A stretch of DNA of 10,386 bases from Prevotellaceae bacterium (GTDB taxonomy: Bacteria; Bacteroidota; Bacteroidia; Bacteroidales; UBA932). Location of the stretch: contig JAITVR010000224.1 in NCBI GenBank assembly GCA_031285695.1, positions 1-10,386 on the forward strand, given 5' to 3'. Under the pieces are notes generated by a model. It did not search any database. It was not told the DNA's origin and saw nothing but the letters and a program-made list of their open reading frames with translations. The position numbers and the translations under genes are program-made. Positions within the stretch are counted from its first letter, which is position 1. Each line of letters begins with the position of its first letter. This document shows, in pieces, positions 1-6,041 of the stretch.

Positions 1-2
1 CC

Positions 3-1214
3 GCTTCGGCGCAGGAAAACTGGGCACAGTTTCGCGGCCCCAACGGTCAGGGAATTTCTACGGCAAAAGATTTGCCCGTAAGCTGGGATTCCGTAACCAA
101 CATTGCGTGGAAAACCAACATTGAGGGCGAAGCCTGGTCGTCGCCCATTGTGTGGGGCAGCCACATTTTTCTTACCGCCACTACCGAGGAAGGAAAAAAT
201 TGCCACGTGATGGCCGTGGATACAAAAACGGGGAAAATGCTTTGGAATAAAATTGTGTTTACCCAAACGCCCAACCAGCACATGCACAACATGAACTCGC
301 ACGCCACGCCCACGCCCGTTACCGATGGCAAAACGGTGTACGCCGTGTTCAGCGGCGGCGGTTTTGCGGCCTTAGACTTCAGCGGAAACGTGCAGTGGAC
401 CAACACCGAAATGAATTTTTACTCGCAGCACGGCATGGGTACCTCGCCCATTTTGTACAAAGATTTGCTCATTTTGGCCGTAAACTCCAGCAGCCGCGAG
501 GAAAAAAACCTCGGCTTTCAGAAGCTGTGGGACAAATCGTACTTGCTTGCGCTTGATAAAAACACGGGCAAAGAACGCTGGCGCGGCTCGCGCGGCATGT
601 CGCGCATTGCGCACTCTACACCTGTGGTAATGCAGGTTGAGGGCAAAGACCAAATCATAAGCATGGCCGGCGATGTGGTGCAGGGCTTTGACCCCGCCAA
701 CGGCAAGCAGCTGTGGACGGTTACCAGCGTGGGCGAACCCTGCGTGCCCACACCCGCCATTAGCGACAGCTTTGTGTACATAGCGCACACCAGCAAGGCG
801 CCCATTCGCGCTGTGCGCCCTAACGGCAGCGGCGACTGCACCGCTACGCACATTGCGTGGGAAACGAGCGGCACCACACCCATGATGTCGTCGCTGCTGT
901 ACGTAAAGCCGTACTTGTACGTTTGCCCCGATAGCCGCCTTTGCTGCTTAGATGCTGCTACGGGCGAATTGCTTTGGCAAATTAGGCTAAAGGGCGGACA
1001 GCTCAACCCCTCGCCGCTGTACGCCGATGGGAAAATTTATACGCTAAGCGAGCAGGGCGTAACCACGGTGCTAAAACCGTCTAATGACCCAAAAACTCCC
1101 GCCGAAATCGTTTCAATAAATGCGCTGGGCGGGCAAGCTCGCGCCTCAATAGCGGTGGCAGGCAAGCAGCTCATTATTCGCACTGCCAATCAGCTGTGGT
1201 GCATTGGAAAGTAG
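3..1214 (+). CDS. Secreted PQQ-like beta-propeller repeat protein (5' partial)
   Basis: The reading frame is open to the left window edge, so the true start lies outside. The first visible residues, ASAQENWAQFRGPNG, look like the end of a signal peptide (Ala-Ser-Ala before Gln) followed by the WxQFRGPNG opening of secreted PQQ-like proteins. Nearly all of the mature protein is therefore present, and a TTG at 72 is only an internal codon. At least four blade signatures of the form D-x-x-[TN]-G-[KE]-x-x-W are visible: DTKTGKMLW (about 219-245), DKNTGKERW (about 552-578), DPANGKQLW (about 690-716) and DAATGELLW (about 951-977). The fold should be a periplasmic or extracellular beta-propeller related to BamB and the PQQ dehydrogenases. 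I see no catalytic domain, and real PQQ binding or enzyme activity cannot be claimed. It could be a scaffold or a carbohydrate-associated protein. It converges on the arsR-family gene, with a large hairpin starting a few bases after its stop. Confidence 0.88.
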   Translation, partial: ASAQENWAQFRGPNGQGISTAKDLPVSWDSVTNIAWKTNIEGEAWSSPIVWGSHIFLTATTEEGKNCHVMAVDTKTGKMLWNKIVFTQTPNQHMHNMNSHATPTPVTDGKTVYAVFSGGGFAALDFSGNVQWTNTEMNFYSQHGMGTSPILYKDLLILAVNSSSREEKNLGFQKLWDKSYLLALDKNTGKERWRGSRGMSRIAHSTPVVMQVEGKDQIISMAGDVVQGFDPANGKQLWTVTSVGEPCVPTPAISDSFVYIAHTSKAPIRAVRPNGSGDCTATHIAWETSGTTPMMSSLLYVKPYLYVCPDSRLCCLDAATGELLWQIRLKGGQLNPSPLYADGKIYTLSEQGVTTVLKPSNDPKTPAEIVSINALGGQARASIAVAGKQLIIRTANQLWCIGK

Positions 1215-1219
1215 AGTAA

Positions 1220-1289
1220 GTGACAAATGATGTGACGGGTAACAAGCGTGACAAAATTCGTCACGTTTGTTACCCGTCACGTTTGTCAC
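1220..1289. repeat. Long near-perfect inverted repeat between convergent genes
   Basis: The arms 1220-1252 and 1260-1289 are complementary apart from a 3-nt insertion and about two mismatches, with a 7-nt loop (aaaattc). Each arm contains three copies of the pentamer GTGAC (GTCAC on the other side). The element starts 5 nt after the stop of the beta-propeller gene and ends 2 nt before the stop of the arsR-family gene. It may therefore act as a shared bidirectional transcript end, but neither side has a run of T. It could instead be a mobile-type short palindromic repeat. Confidence 0.8.
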
Positions 1290-1291
1290 TA

Positions 1292-1618
1292 TTACTTGCA
1301 GCAAGTTTTACGCGCCGCGTAGCTGCCCATAAATTCGCCAAGCAAGGTTTTTGCCAGCTCCCAGCTTTCGGGGCAAATGCAGTACTTTACCTTGGGCGGA
1401 AAAATTTCCCCCTGAATTAATCCGGCTTCTTTTAGTATGGAAAGGTGCTGCGAAACGGTGGCCTTTGCAACGGGCAGCATTTCGTGAATATCGCCAAAAA
1501 AGCACTCGCTGCGCGCGGCCAAAAACCTCAAAATGGCAATGCGGACGGGGTGTCCCATGGCCTTGGCAAAGCGCGCCAGCAGCTCTTCCTGCTCGGTATA
1601 TTTTCTTTTCTTCTCCAA
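1292..1618 (-). CDS. ArsR/SmtB-family winged-helix metalloregulator
   Basis: This 108-residue protein is a normal size for ArsR/SmtB repressors, which bind operator DNA as dimers and let go when metal or metalloid binds. Residues 13-35 carry the family's N-terminal motif around KAMGHPVRIAILRFL. The helix-turn-helix follows at about 42-66, with recognition helix AKATVSQHLSILKEAGL, and the beta-wing is at about 68-82. Cysteines are at 39, 80, 82, 106 and 107. The E. coli ArsR ELCVCDL site is absent: the equivalent helix reads SECFFGDI, with one Cys. The C-terminal Cys-Cys-Lys recalls the C-terminal thiol site of Acidithiobacillus ArsR, so As(III)/Sb(III) sensing is plausible but not shown. The start chosen is TTG at 1618, because I find no in-frame ATG just upstream. 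A few more N-terminal residues are possible. It is divergent from the aquaglyceroporin gene, whose promoter it probably controls. Confidence 0.9.
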   Translation of the reverse strand: MEKKRKYTEQEELLARFAKAMGHPVRIAILRFLAARSECFFGDIHEMLPVAKATVSQHLSILKEAGLIQGEIFPPKVKYCICPESWELAKTLLGEFMGSYAARKTCCK

Positions 1619-1657
1619 AAATTTAAAACAAAATAAGGCATAAATGTACAGAAAATA

Positions 1658-1688
1658 TTTTTTATAACCAACTATTGTTTTACCTTTG
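1658..1688 (+). promoter_or_regulatory. Candidate Bacteroidota promoter for the channel gene
   Basis: TACCTTTG at 1681-1688 matches the -7 element TAnnTTTG. The expected -33 position, 19 nt upstream, holds only TTTT rather than TTTG, so the match is partial. Transcription would start near 1693-1696 and give a leader of about 210 nt for the aquaglyceroporin gene. Confidence 0.45.
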
Positions 1689-1711
1689 CGACTGATTTAC
1701 AATTAGTTGCA

Positions 1712-1734
1712 TTCGTTGTTTGGCGAACAACGAA
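1712..1734. promoter_or_regulatory. Perfect 9-bp palindrome, candidate ArsR operator
   Basis: TTCGTTGTT (1712-1720) and AACAACGAA (1726-1734) are exact reverse complements separated by 5 nt (TGGCG). The palindrome lies between the divergent repressor and channel genes, just downstream of the candidate -7 box at 1681-1688. This is a sensible place for a dimeric repressor to block transcription. It could also fold as a small hairpin in the leader RNA. Binding by the neighbouring regulator is inference. Confidence 0.45.
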
Positions 1735-1760
1735 CAGCAAGAAAGTGATAACAATAAAAA

Positions 1761-1875
1761 ATAGGCTTCCATAGTTGTCATTCTGAGCAAAGCGAAGAAT
1801 CTCTTGCTTGCAGCAGTGCTATCTTGAGATGCTTCGACAAGCTCAGCATGACATCAAGCAACATAGGAGCCTAAG
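1761..1875. repeat. Imperfect palindromic intergenic repeat in the channel leader
   Basis: The core arms are 1777-1803 (GTCATTCTGAGC...) and 1826-1852 (...GCTCAGCATGAC), complementary with a few mismatches. The pairing continues weakly outward: ATAGGCTTCCATAGTTG (1761-1777) resembles the complement of the stretch from 1859 to 1875. The right arm is a known type of short interspersed sequence, and an exact copy sits at 6136-6162. It is located within the predicted transcript leader of the channel gene. Confidence 0.75.
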
Positions 1876-1906
1876 GTAACATAATTTCAATAAAAAATGT
1901 AATGCT

Positions 1907-2701
1907 ATGAAAGGATTTTTGGGTGAGCTGTTGGGAACTTTTATTTTGGTGCTATTTGGCTGCGGCTCAGTGGCGGTGGCGGTTTTGTTTGGCGAGTACA
2001 ACAGCATTTTTCAAATTGCCATGGCGTGGGGCTTTGGCGTAATGCTGGCCATTTACCTAACGCGGCACCTGTCGTGCGCGCACCTCAACCCCGCAGTAAC
2101 CATTGCCATGGTGGTAAGTGGGCGCATGGCGGCGCGCAAGCTGCCCGCTTTTCTCGCGGCGCAATTGTTGGGAGCATTTATTGCAGGCCTGGCTATCTTT
2201 TTGCTGTTTTCGCCCTCCATTGAGGTGTACGAAGCGGCGCACAATATTGTTCGCGGCAGCGCAGAATCGGTAGGTACGGCTAAAATGTTTGGCGAGTTTT
2301 ACGCAAAGCCGGGCGTATCCATGCCGCTGGCCATAGGCGCCGAGGCGTTTGGAACATTTCTGCTGGTAATGCTCATTTTTGCCCTCACCGAAGGCTGCAA
2401 CGTTGGCCGCCCAAGCGACACCATGGCGCCCGTTTTCATTGGGCTTACCGTTACCTCAATTATCTGCTTGGTGGCGCCGCTTACGCAAGCCGGGCTGAAC
2501 CCTGCACGCGACTTTGGACCGCGCATAGTGGCGTGGATTATGGGCTGGGGCAGCGCCGCTTTTCCCGATAGCAGCGGAGGATTTTTTTGGGTATATATTT
2601 TAGCGCCCATTGTGGGCGGCGTGGTGGCTGCGCTGTTTTGGCAGTACGTTGTGGAGCCCAACATGAAGCGCAAGTCCAAAGAAGATGAGTGCTGCTGCTA
2701 A
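1907..2701 (+). CDS. MIP-family aquaglyceroporin, GlpF-like channel
   Basis: This 264-residue inner-membrane channel is of normal length for the family, with six hydrophobic helices and two half-helices. The first NPA box is at residues 61-63 (AHLNPAVT) and the second at 198-200 (GLNPARDFGPR). The Asp after NPAR and the motif HNIVRGSAESV mark the GlpF (aquaglyceroporin) branch, which passes glycerol, urea and often As(OH)3 or Sb(OH)3. By ungapped alignment to the known E. coli GlpF filter (W48, G191, F200, R206), the filter here is W41, I186, A195, R201. This resembles plant and bacterial NIP channels (W-V-A-R) more than GlpF. The C-terminus is KSKEDECCC, and such a triple-Cys tail is unusual. 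Its position opposite an ArsR-type repressor and before a metal-chaperone GTPase suggests metalloid passage, like AqpS/AqpN channels in ars operons. No glycerol kinase is nearby. Confidence 0.92.
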   Translation: MKGFLGELLGTFILVLFGCGSVAVAVLFGEYNSIFQIAMAWGFGVMLAIYLTRHLSCAHLNPAVTIAMVVSGRMAARKLPAFLAAQLLGAFIAGLAIFLLFSPSIEVYEAAHNIVRGSAESVGTAKMFGEFYAKPGVSMPLAIGAEAFGTFLLVMLIFALTEGCNVGRPSDTMAPVFIGLTVTSIICLVAPLTQAGLNPARDFGPRIVAWIMGWGSAAFPDSSGGFFWVYILAPIVGGVVAALFWQYVVEPNMKRKSKEDECCC

Positions 2702-2702
2702 A

Positions 2703-2837
2703 AAACAGACAAAGGACAAAAGGACTGAAAGAGCAAAGACAAATCTTTAGTCTTTCAGTCTTTGTTCTTTAAATCTAAAACAGACAAAAGATTGAAGGAA
2801 AAGCCCTTTAGTCTATTAGTCTTTGTTCTTTAAATCT
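2703..2837. repeat. Two tandem degenerate hairpin units
   Basis: Unit A (2703-2776) and unit B (2777-2837) both open with AAACAGACAAA and close with AGTCTTTGTTCTTTAAATCT. Unit A contains a perfect 9-bp stem, GACTGAAAG (2723-2731) with CTTTCAGTC (2752-2760). With a small bulge the pairing extends further outward, and a U-rich stretch follows. Unit B is shorter and its pairing is decayed. The array fills the gap between the channel and CobW genes, so it may act as a partial terminator or an RNA-processing site that sets the relative expression of the two. Confidence 0.7.
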
Positions 2838-2858
2838 TTATTCTTTTAAAAAAATACC

Positions 2859-3950
2859 ATGAACAAAAACGCAAAAGTAATTCTGACCGGAGGTTTTCTT
2901 GGAGCAGGAAAAACAACGCTGCTGCTAAAAGCGGCGCAACATTTGACCAAGCGCGGAAAAAAAGTTGGCTTAATTACCAACGACCAAGCCCCCGAGCTGG
3001 TGGACAGCACCCTGCTGACCGGCAACGGGCAAAAGGTAGCCGAGGTTAGCGGAAGTTGCTTTTGCTGCAACTTCAACGGATTTATCAAGGCCGTGCAGCA
3101 GCACAGCGTTGACCAAAGCACCGACTACATTATTGCCGAGCCCGTGGGCAGCTGCACCGACCTTTCGGCCACCATTATGCAGCCGCTAAAGCAGTACTGG
3201 AGCGATAAAATAGGCATTACGCCCCTTTCGGTAGTGGCCGACCCCGAGCGGCTTTCCGAAATTTTGGACGGTGGAAACGCCGGACTACACGAAGATGCGG
3301 CGTACATTTTCCGCAAGCAGCTTGAGGAAAGCGATATTATTGTTATCAATAAAATTGACCTGCTGCCGGCGCCCCTGCTGAGCGATTTGGTAAGCCGCAC
3401 AAAGCAAGCCTTTCCCAGCTCCACCGTGATGACCGTAAGCGCCAAAACCGGCGAGGGAGTTGACGCTTGGCTGGACGAGGTTATTCGCCGCAACGATGCC
3501 GGCAACAAGCTGGTGGAGGTGGACTACGATGTGTACGCACATGGCGAGGCTGTGCTGGGCTGGCTCAACGGAACGGTAGCGCTGCAGGGCAAGGCAAGCG
3601 ATTGGGACAGGTTTATTACCTCTTTTATGAGCGATTTATGCCTGCGCTTTGAAACCGAAAAGCTGCCCATTGGTCACGTAAAAGCCATACTCGAAAACGG
3701 CAGCGCGGCAGCGGTGGTAAACTTTACGGGCGGACTAAAAACCATTTCCGTTCGCGGCGATGCCGGCAGCAGCGATAAGTGCAAGCTAACCATCAACGCG
3801 CGGGTAGAAACCACGCCCGAAAACTTAGATGCCACAGTACGCGCCGTGCTCAGCGCCCACACAGCAGACCTCACCTGCACCGAGGTAGCGTGGAAATTCC
3901 TCATGCCCGGCCGCCCCAACCCCACCTACCGTTTTGATAAAGTAGCCTAA
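2859..3950 (+). CDS. CobW/COG0523-family GTPase, putative metal chaperone
   Basis: This is a cytoplasmic G3E-family GTPase of 363 residues. The Walker A motif is GGFLGAGKTT at 11-20. The family's CxCC metal-binding motif is C67-F-C69-C70 within SGSCFCCNF. EPVGSC at 94-99 is a Walker B-type segment, and the guanine-specificity motif is NKID at 164-167. The C-terminal half (about 215-363) corresponds to the variable CobW C-terminal region and ends in a conserved-looking KFLMPGRPNPTYRF stretch. COG0523 proteins deliver or allocate metals such as Zn, Co or Fe using GTP hydrolysis. The EPVGSCTDLSAT variant reminds me of CobW-like proteins found near corrinoid methyltransferases, but that is from memory and none is present here. 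It lies 24 nt upstream of the outer-membrane protein gene, probably in one transcript, and follows the channel gene. Substrate unknown. Confidence 0.9.
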   Translation: MNKNAKVILTGGFLGAGKTTLLLKAAQHLTKRGKKVGLITNDQAPELVDSTLLTGNGQKVAEVSGSCFCCNFNGFIKAVQQHSVDQSTDYIIAEPVGSCTDLSATIMQPLKQYWSDKIGITPLSVVADPERLSEILDGGNAGLHEDAAYIFRKQLEESDIIVINKIDLLPAPLLSDLVSRTKQAFPSSTVMTVSAKTGEGVDAWLDEVIRRNDAGNKLVEVDYDVYAHGEAVLGWLNGTVALQGKASDWDRFITSFMSDLCLRFETEKLPIGHVKAILENGSAAAVVNFTGGLKTISVRGDAGSSDKCKLTINARVETTPENLDATVRAVLSAHTADLTCTEVAWKFLMPGRPNPTYRFDKVA

Positions 3951-3974
3951 CATTTTTGATAAAAACATAAAGCA

Positions 3975-4490
3975 ATGAAAAAACTTTTTCTTATAGCAGC
4001 GCTCGCTTGCGCCTCATACACCATGCAGGCGCAGGGTATTTTTGTGGGCGGTTCGCTCAGCGCATGGGGCGAAAAAAACAGCGGCGTAAAAAGCAGCACG
4101 CTTACCTTTTTGCCCGAAGTAGGCTACTCCTTTGGTAACAACTGGCACGCAGGCGTGGTGCTTGGCTTTGGTAGAGAAAAGACAGGCAACCAAAAGGAAA
4201 ACCTGTTTCGCTTTACGCCCTACGCCGGCTACACCTTTTACCAAAACGAAATAGCCTCGCTCTTTGTCGAAGGCGCATTTTCGTACCTGCGCACCAAGCC
4301 CACCGGTGGCAGTGCGCAAAATGGCCTTGAGGTAGGGTTAAGCCCCGGCCTATCCATAAAGCTGTCGCCAAAGCTAAGCATGCGCGCGCACTACGGCTTT
4401 TTGGGCTACCGCAAAAATGGCGACGACAACGGCTACGGCATGCGGTTCGACGGCGAGTCGCTTGCCTTTGGCTTTCACTACGCATTTTAA
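3975..4490 (+). CDS. Small outer-membrane beta-barrel protein
   Basis: This 171-residue protein begins with a clear signal peptide, MKKLFLIAALACASYTMQAQ, with likely cleavage after AQA or TMQA. The mature part consists of alternating hydrophobic and polar strands rich in Gly and aromatic residues, such as GVVLGFGRE, FTPYAGYTFY and HYGFLGYR. It ends in the C-terminal aromatic signature FGFHYAF used for outer-membrane insertion. Size and pattern fit an eight-stranded OmpA/OmpX-like barrel (outer membrane beta-barrel domain family). I see no peptidoglycan-binding domain, so it is not full-length OmpA. It starts 24 nt after the CobW-type gene and ends just before a strong terminator, so it is probably the last gene of the channel-CobW transcript. 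A role in metal or solute entry would be inference from context only. Confidence 0.87.
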   Translation: MKKLFLIAALACASYTMQAQGIFVGGSLSAWGEKNSGVKSSTLTFLPEVGYSFGNNWHAGVVLGFGREKTGNQKENLFRFTPYAGYTFYQNEIASLFVEGAFSYLRTKPTGGSAQNGLEVGLSPGLSIKLSPKLSMRAHYGFLGYRKNGDDNGYGMRFDGESLAFGFHYAF

Positions 4491-4541
4491 GCCCCCTCTG
4501 CCAAAAAACAATTTACCGTATAGCAAAAATTGTGTACTTTT

Positions 4542-4577
4542 AGCCGCGCGTTGATGTAACGCGCGGCTATTTTTTTT
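4542..4577 (+). terminator. Intrinsic terminator after the outer-membrane protein gene
   Basis: A perfect 11-bp stem, AGCCGCGCGTT (4542-4552) with AACGCGCGGCT (4558-4568), has a 5-nt loop and is followed by A and eight T. It ends the plus-strand channel-CobW-barrel cluster. Confidence 0.93.
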
Positions 4578-4633
4578 ACGCAATGCGGCAAAATAGCAAA
4601 GAACTTGAAAAATACTTTGCAGCCGAACAAAGC

Positions 4634-4674
4634 AAAAACACCCAACCTTACACGGAATGTAACGTTGGGTGTTT
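4634..4674 (-). terminator. Intrinsic terminator of the tRNA-Ser gene
   Basis: Read on the minus strand, AAACACCCAAC pairs perfectly with GTTGGGTGTTT (plus coordinates 4664-4674 and 4636-4646). An inner TTACA/TGTAA pairing continues the stem after one mismatch, giving a 5-nt loop. The stem is followed by a short T run at 4638-4634. It begins 6 nt past the tRNA 3' end. Confidence 0.85.
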
Positions 4675-4679
4675 ACTTT

Positions 4680-4765
<86 letters not shown>

Positions 4766-4777
4766 TAAAATGCGGGG

Positions 4778-4808
4778 CAAAAGTAGCATATTTTTTGTTA
4801 ACAGCAAA
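4778..4808 (-). promoter_or_regulatory. Promoter of tRNA-Ser
   Basis: On the minus strand, TTTG (4808-4805) is followed after exactly 19 nt by TACTTTTG (4785-4778), a full match to the Bacteroidota -33 / -7 promoter TTTG-N19-TAnnTTTG. The expected start point lies a few bases before the tRNA 5' end at 4765. Confidence 0.85.
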
Positions 4809-4828
4809 ATTAAGTGAGCGAAATTACC

Positions 4829-4836
4829 TACCTTTG
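4829..4836 (+). promoter_or_regulatory. Candidate -7 element of the mdh promoter
   Basis: TACCTTTG followed by C matches TAnnTTTG. No TTG or TTTG is visible at the matching -33 position, so the promoter is only half supported. It would give a leader of about 65 nt, containing a small hairpin TTCCTC/GAGGAA (4843-4863) ahead of the mdh ATG. Confidence 0.5.
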
Positions 4837-4907
4837 CCAACATTCCTCAAAAAAATAGAGGAAATACTTTATAACTTGCAACTTTATAAACTTTAAACTC
4901 GTATAGC

Positions 4908-5852
4908 ATGAACAGAACAAAAGTTACCGTAATTGGCGCCGGAAATGTGGGCGCTACCTGCGCACAAATTTGCGCCGAGCGTGAGCTGGCCAATGAGGTG
5001 CTGCTGCTCGACATTAAGGAAGGCGTGGCCGAAGGCAAAGCGCTTGACCTGTGGCAAACCGCCCCCGTTAACAACTACGACACGCGCGTTATTGGCGTTA
5101 CCAACGACTACGCTCGCACCGCAAACTCCGATGTGGTAGTCATTACCTCAGGCCTGCCCCGCAAGCCGGGCATGAGCCGCGACGACTTAATTTCGGTCAA
5201 CGCAGGCATTGTAAAGCAGGTAACCGAAAACGTGGTAAAGCACTCGCCCAACGCCATCATCATTGTGGTAAGCAACCCGCTCGATGTAATGACCTACTGC
5301 GCTCAGCTGGCAGCAAAAGGAAAATCGAGCCGCGTAATCGGCATGGCCGGCGTGCTCGACACCGCTCGCTACCGCGCATTTTTGGCCGAAGCCCTCAACT
5401 GCAACCCCAAGGATATTCAAGCCCTGCTGCTCGGCGGCCACGGCGACACCATGGTTCCGCTACCGCGCTACACCACCGTTTCGGGTATTCCCGTAACGCA
5501 GTTGATTGCAAAAGATAAGCTCAATGCCATTATTGAGCGCACCAAAAACGGCGGCGGCGAGCTGGTAAAGCTTATGGGAACCTCGGCTTGGTACGCACCC
5601 GGCTCGGCGGCAGCGCAAATGGTTGAAGCCATTTTGCGCGACCAAAAGCGCATTTTCCCCTGCTGCGTAAAGCTCGAAGGGCAGTACGGCGTAAAGGATA
5701 TTTTCCTTGGCGTGCCCGTAAAGTTGGGCAAGGAAGGTGTAGAAGAAATTATTGAAATTGAGCTGAACGCTGAAGAGCGCAAGGATTTTGACGCCTCGGC
5801 AAAGGCGGTGAAGGAGGTAATGAACGTATTTGACGGCATGAAGCTGGTTTAA
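4908..5852 (+). CDS. mdh: Malate dehydrogenase (NAD-dependent, LDH-like type)
   Basis: This enzyme interconverts malate and oxaloacetate with NAD+/NADH in the cytoplasm, in the TCA cycle or its reductive branch. The 314-residue length matches the LDH-like malate dehydrogenases of Bacteroidota. The Rossmann dinucleotide motif is GAGNVGA (10-16), with Asp35 at the end of strand beta-2, which favours NAD over NADP. The substrate loop LPRKPGMSRDDL (83-94) supplies the arginines that bind the dicarboxylate (R85, R91), and Pro-Gly-Met in that loop is typical of malate rather than lactate specificity. SNPLDV (122-127) supplies the active-site Asn. D151 and R154 in VLDTARYR and H178 in GGHGDTMVP form the catalytic set. 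The ATG at 4908 gives the expected short N-terminus before the first beta strand. The gene stands alone, divergent from tRNA-Ser, with its own terminator. Confidence 0.97.
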   Translation: MNRTKVTVIGAGNVGATCAQICAERELANEVLLLDIKEGVAEGKALDLWQTAPVNNYDTRVIGVTNDYARTANSDVVVITSGLPRKPGMSRDDLISVNAGIVKQVTENVVKHSPNAIIIVVSNPLDVMTYCAQLAAKGKSSRVIGMAGVLDTARYRAFLAEALNCNPKDIQALLLGGHGDTMVPLPRYTTVSGIPVTQLIAKDKLNAIIERTKNGGGELVKLMGTSAWYAPGSAAAQMVEAILRDQKRIFPCCVKLEGQYGVKDIFLGVPVKLGKEGVEEIIEIELNAEERKDFDASAKAVKEVMNVFDGMKLV

Positions 5853-5879
5853 TTTCAGATTTCAAACTTCAAGTTTCAG

Positions 5880-5919
5880 ATTGGTTGGGGCACTTTGGTG
5901 GTCTCAACCAATTTTTTTT
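5880..5919 (+). terminator. Intrinsic terminator of mdh
   Basis: ATTGGTTG (5880-5887) pairs with CAACCAAT (5905-5912). A few more G-C and G-U pairs extend inward, and the T run reaches 5919. It starts 28 nt after the mdh stop. Confidence 0.85.
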
Positions 5920-5933
5920 GTAAAAATTTACCT

Positions 5934-6008
5934 CGTCATTGCGAGGAGGAACGACGAAGCAATCTCATGCCTTAATTTTGAGATTGCTTCGCTTTGCTCG
6001 CAATGACG
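5934..6008. repeat. Intergenic palindromic repeat, copy 1
   Basis: The left arm 5934-5967 (CGTCATTGCGAG...GCAATCTCA) and right arm 5979-6008 (TGAGATTGCTTC...CAATGACG) form a long imperfect hairpin. The loop is TGCCTTAATTT. The CGTCATTGCGAG and GAAGCAATCTC blocks are a widely dispersed bacterial intergenic repeat type. Spurious short ORFs with SLRAKRSNL-like peptides come from this sequence. Confidence 0.85.
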
Positions 6009-6041
6009 TGGTACAGGCCTTGTGCGTTGGCGTGCGGTGGG

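Noticed and set aside
1220..1636. Plus-strand ORFs of 63-91 residues over the arsR-family gene and hairpin
   Set aside because: They are antisense to a clear ArsR-family protein, show no recognisable motif and contain low-complexity composition.
1292..2701. Classic arsenic-resistance operon
   Set aside because: No arsC, arsB/acr3, arsM or arsH is visible, and the ArsR lacks the canonical ELCVCDL site. Only a metalloid-type divergon is supported.
2838..2858. Separate promoter for the CobW-type gene
   Set aside because: The sequence before the ATG is T/A-rich but contains no full TAnnTTTG element at a fitting place.
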